Source: Bacteroidales bacterium (lineage in GTDB: Bacteria > Bacteroidota > Bacteroidia > Bacteroidales > UBA932). Taken from it: a stretch of DNA of 64,000 bases. Each line of letters starts with the position of its first letter. The stretch's first letter is position 1. The translations under genes were made by a program, and so were the position numbers. The DNA lies in assembly GCA_016293535.1 (NCBI GenBank), contig JAEDEB010000002.1, positions 29,452-93,451 of the forward strand, written 5' to 3'. Below the pieces are notes generated by a model. It was not told where the DNA came from. It ran no database searches and was given only the letters and a program-made list of their open reading frames with translations. Below are positions 62,382 to 64,000 of this stretch, in pieces.

Positions 62382-64000
62382 ATGGTTTCAAGAATTAACA
62401 AAATGGCAAGACTGGCCGCAGCTGGCCTGCTGATGATGTCGGCAGGAGCGGTCGCATCTGCCCAGAGCAGGGAATTCAAGCTCGGGCAGTGGGTGGAAAT
62501 AGAGAACAACATCATACGTGAGCTGAACCGTTCGTATGTGGACAGCCTGCCCGTGGACAGGATGATGCGTGCGGGCATAGACGCAATGCTTGAGGAAATC
62601 GACCCGTACACGATATACGTGCCCGAGGAGGACAATGAGGACCTCGAGATGATGATAAGCAAGACCTACGGAGGCATAGGCGCCATCATACACAAGAAGC
62701 CGGGCGAATATGTCCTGATCAACGAACCGTACGAGGGTTCCCCGGCACACAGGAGCGGGCTTTGCTGCGGAGACGAGATAATGGAAATAGACGGCGCTGA
62801 CGCCAGGCCGTTCAGCTCGAAGGAAGCCAGCGACAGGATGAAGGGCAAACCGGGCACGGAAGTGACTTTCAAGGTGAGGAAAGTCCACAGCGGAGAAATC
62901 CGGGAAATAACCGTCGTCCGCGAAAAGATACACCTCCCTGACATAGAATACGCCGGAATGATAAGCGACACCGTAGGCTACGTCTGCCAGTCCGGGTTCA
63001 CGGAAAAGGTCTCCGACTGCCTCAAGGCTGAAATACTCGCCCTGAAGGAACGCGGGATGAAGAAACTTGTCTATGACCTTCGCGGCAACGGCGGCGGGCT
63101 GATGCAGGAAGCCATACGCATAGTATCCCTCTTCGTCCCCAAGGGCACTCTCGTCGTCACCTCCAGGGGCAACACCGAGGACAGCGTAAGGGAATACAGG
63201 ACCTCGACCGACCCGGTTGACACTGAAATGCCCGTGGTGGTGCTCATAGACGGAGGCTCGGCGTCCGCATCCGAAATCGTCAGCGGAGCCCTCCAGGATC
63301 TCGACCGGGCGACGGTAATGGGAAAACGCAGCTATGGCAAGGGGCTGATACAGAGCATGAGACCTATCATATACAACGGTTCGATGAAGGTCACCACGGG
63401 CAAGTACTACACCCCGAGCGGCCGCTGCGTCCAGGCCAGGGACTATGCACACAGGGGCGAGGACGGCAGCGTACTCCAGATACCGGACTCCCTCACCAGC
63501 GAGTTCACCACTGCTCACGGCCGGAAGGTCCGTGACGGAGGAGGGATCACTCCGGACGTGGATCTGCCGCTCAAGGACTACAGCCGCCTCGTCTATGCAC
63601 TCGTTTACGGCGGCGTGCTTGACAGCTATGCGCTCGATTACGCGCGACGCCACGAGAGCATAGCACCGGTCGATGAATTCCATTTCACAGACTACGAGGA
63701 CTTTATAAAATTCGCGATGACCCAGGAATTCGACTACCGGAGCAGCGCGAAGGCCTTGTACGACCAGATGAGGAAGGAACTCCAGAAGGACGGGGTCGCC
63801 GACGCGATGGCTGAAGAGCTGGACGCGCTTGAGAAAGCCATGGATATGGACAAGGAAAAGTTCCTTCGGATGAAGAAAGACGAAATCATACCATTCATCG
63901 AAGAGGAGATAGCGGTGCGCTATTATTTCCAGAAAGCCGGCATCAGAATCAGACTCAGATATGATGACCAGCTCAAAAAGGCCCTCGAAAGTCCCCTCAT
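62382..64000 (+). CDS. S41 family C-terminal-processing protease (Ctp/Prc-like), truncated by window end
   Basis: An open frame of 539 codons running off the window edge, so the C-terminus is missing. Signal peptide MVSRINKMARLAAAGLLMMSAGAVASAQ. A helical N-terminal region is followed by a PDZ domain (about 100-180, GIGAIIHKKPGEYVL, GSPAHRSGL) and the S41 core. The catalytic dyad is visible: Ser295 in GGSASASEI and Lys320 in RSYGKG, 25 residues apart as in E. coli Prc. A helical extension with DYEDFIKFAM follows after ~440. Periplasmic protease that cleaves C-termini of envelope proteins. Its leader is very short by the -7 box. Confidence 0.95.
   Translation, partial: MVSRINKMARLAAAGLLMMSAGAVASAQSREFKLGQWVEIENNIIRELNRSYVDSLPVDRMMRAGIDAMLEEIDPYTIYVPEEDNEDLEMMISKTYGGIGAIIHKKPGEYVLINEPYEGSPAHRSGLCCGDEIMEIDGADARPFSSKEASDRMKGKPGTEVTFKVRKVHSGEIREITVVREKIHLPDIEYAGMISDTVGYVCQSGFTEKVSDCLKAEILALKERGMKKLVYDLRGNGGGLMQEAIRIVSLFVPKGTLVVTSRGNTEDSVREYRTSTDPVDTEMPVVVLIDGGSASASEIVSGALQDLDRATVMGKRSYGKGLIQSMRPIIYNGSMKVTTGKYYTPSGRCVQARDYAHRGEDGSVLQIPDSLTSEFTTAHGRKVRDGGGITPDVDLPLKDYSRLVYALVYGGVLDSYALDYARRHESIAPVDEFHFTDYEDFIKFAMTQEFDYRSSAKALYDQMRKELQKDGVADAMAEELDALEKAMDMDKEKFLRMKKDEIIPFIEEEIAVRYYFQKAGIRIRLRYDDQLKKALESPL

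Noticed and set aside
62388..63683. 431-residue minus-strand open frame
   Set aside because: Antisense to the S41 protease, whose PDZ and Ser-Lys dyad are intact on the plus strand.
1..64000. tRNA, rRNA, CRISPR array, insertion sequences, phage genes
   Set aside because: None seen: gaps are too short for rRNA, no spaced repeats, no transposase or integrase among the translated frames.

Overview
The window reads as a chromosomal segment of a member of the Bacteroidales (phylum Bacteroidota), moderately GC-rich by eye. The evidence is a SusC/SusD pair, many lipoproteins with short signal peptides, DUF3127 and DUF3575 family proteins, a GT3-type glycogen synthase, and promoters that match the Bacteroidota -7 box TAnnTTTG instead of TATAAT. 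I cannot fix the genus; a Rikenellaceae-like or uncultured gut Bacteroidales lineage would fit. Coding density is very high, most operon genes overlap by 4 bp or abut, and no gap exceeds about 200 bp. I saw no tRNA, rRNA, CRISPR array or insertion sequence.

Layout. (1) 1-9800 is housekeeping: a DUF3127 protein and an FKBP lipoprotein (minus strand), then recQ, a DUF308 membrane protein, dnaG, metG and two small outer-membrane-barrel-like proteins (plus strand). (2) 9788-19633 is a five-gene minus-strand operon of unusual type. Three tandem paralogous lipoproteins carry coiled coils of about 525 residues that match in register, followed by a DUF3575 barrel protein and an OmpA/TPR-like lipoprotein. 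(3) 19708-32781 (minus) holds xseA-xseB, then a glycogen cluster (branching enzyme, debranching enzyme, GT4 glucosyltransferase, GH57 amylase, a fused glycogen synthase-phosphorylase) and ribF. (4) 32851-40718 holds core genes: engB, prs, a small Cys-rich membrane protein, der; on the minus strand rsgA and a MATE transporter; then a polyprenyl synthase and a U32 protein. (5) 40694-58297 is a polysaccharide-utilisation locus. Its minus-strand operon encodes a metallophosphatase, a GH99/GH71-like protein, a surface glycan-binding-like lipoprotein, SusC, SusD, a WbsX/GH99-like protein, a second phosphoesterase and a GH92 alpha-mannosidase, followed by a membrane-spanning regulator. A histidine acid phosphatase is divergent from it. 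(6) 58336-64000 holds gpmI and rnr (minus) and a truncated S41 protease (plus).

How the genes work together. The PUL combines mannan-type hydrolases with three phosphatases, which suggests phosphorylated alpha-mannoside glycans. Its divergent control region has a Bacteroidota promoter and a 14-bp perfect direct repeat placed 7-8 nt downstream of each -7 candidate, a likely operator. The glycogen cluster encodes chain synthesis, branching, debranching and phosphorolysis, with synthase and phosphorylase on one polypeptide. The coiled-coil operon is the best candidate for an undescribed system: its proteins look like three strands of a surface stalk anchored in the outer membrane, one of them carrying a Ca-loop/LRR head, co-expressed with a barrel and an OmpA-like periplasmic protein.
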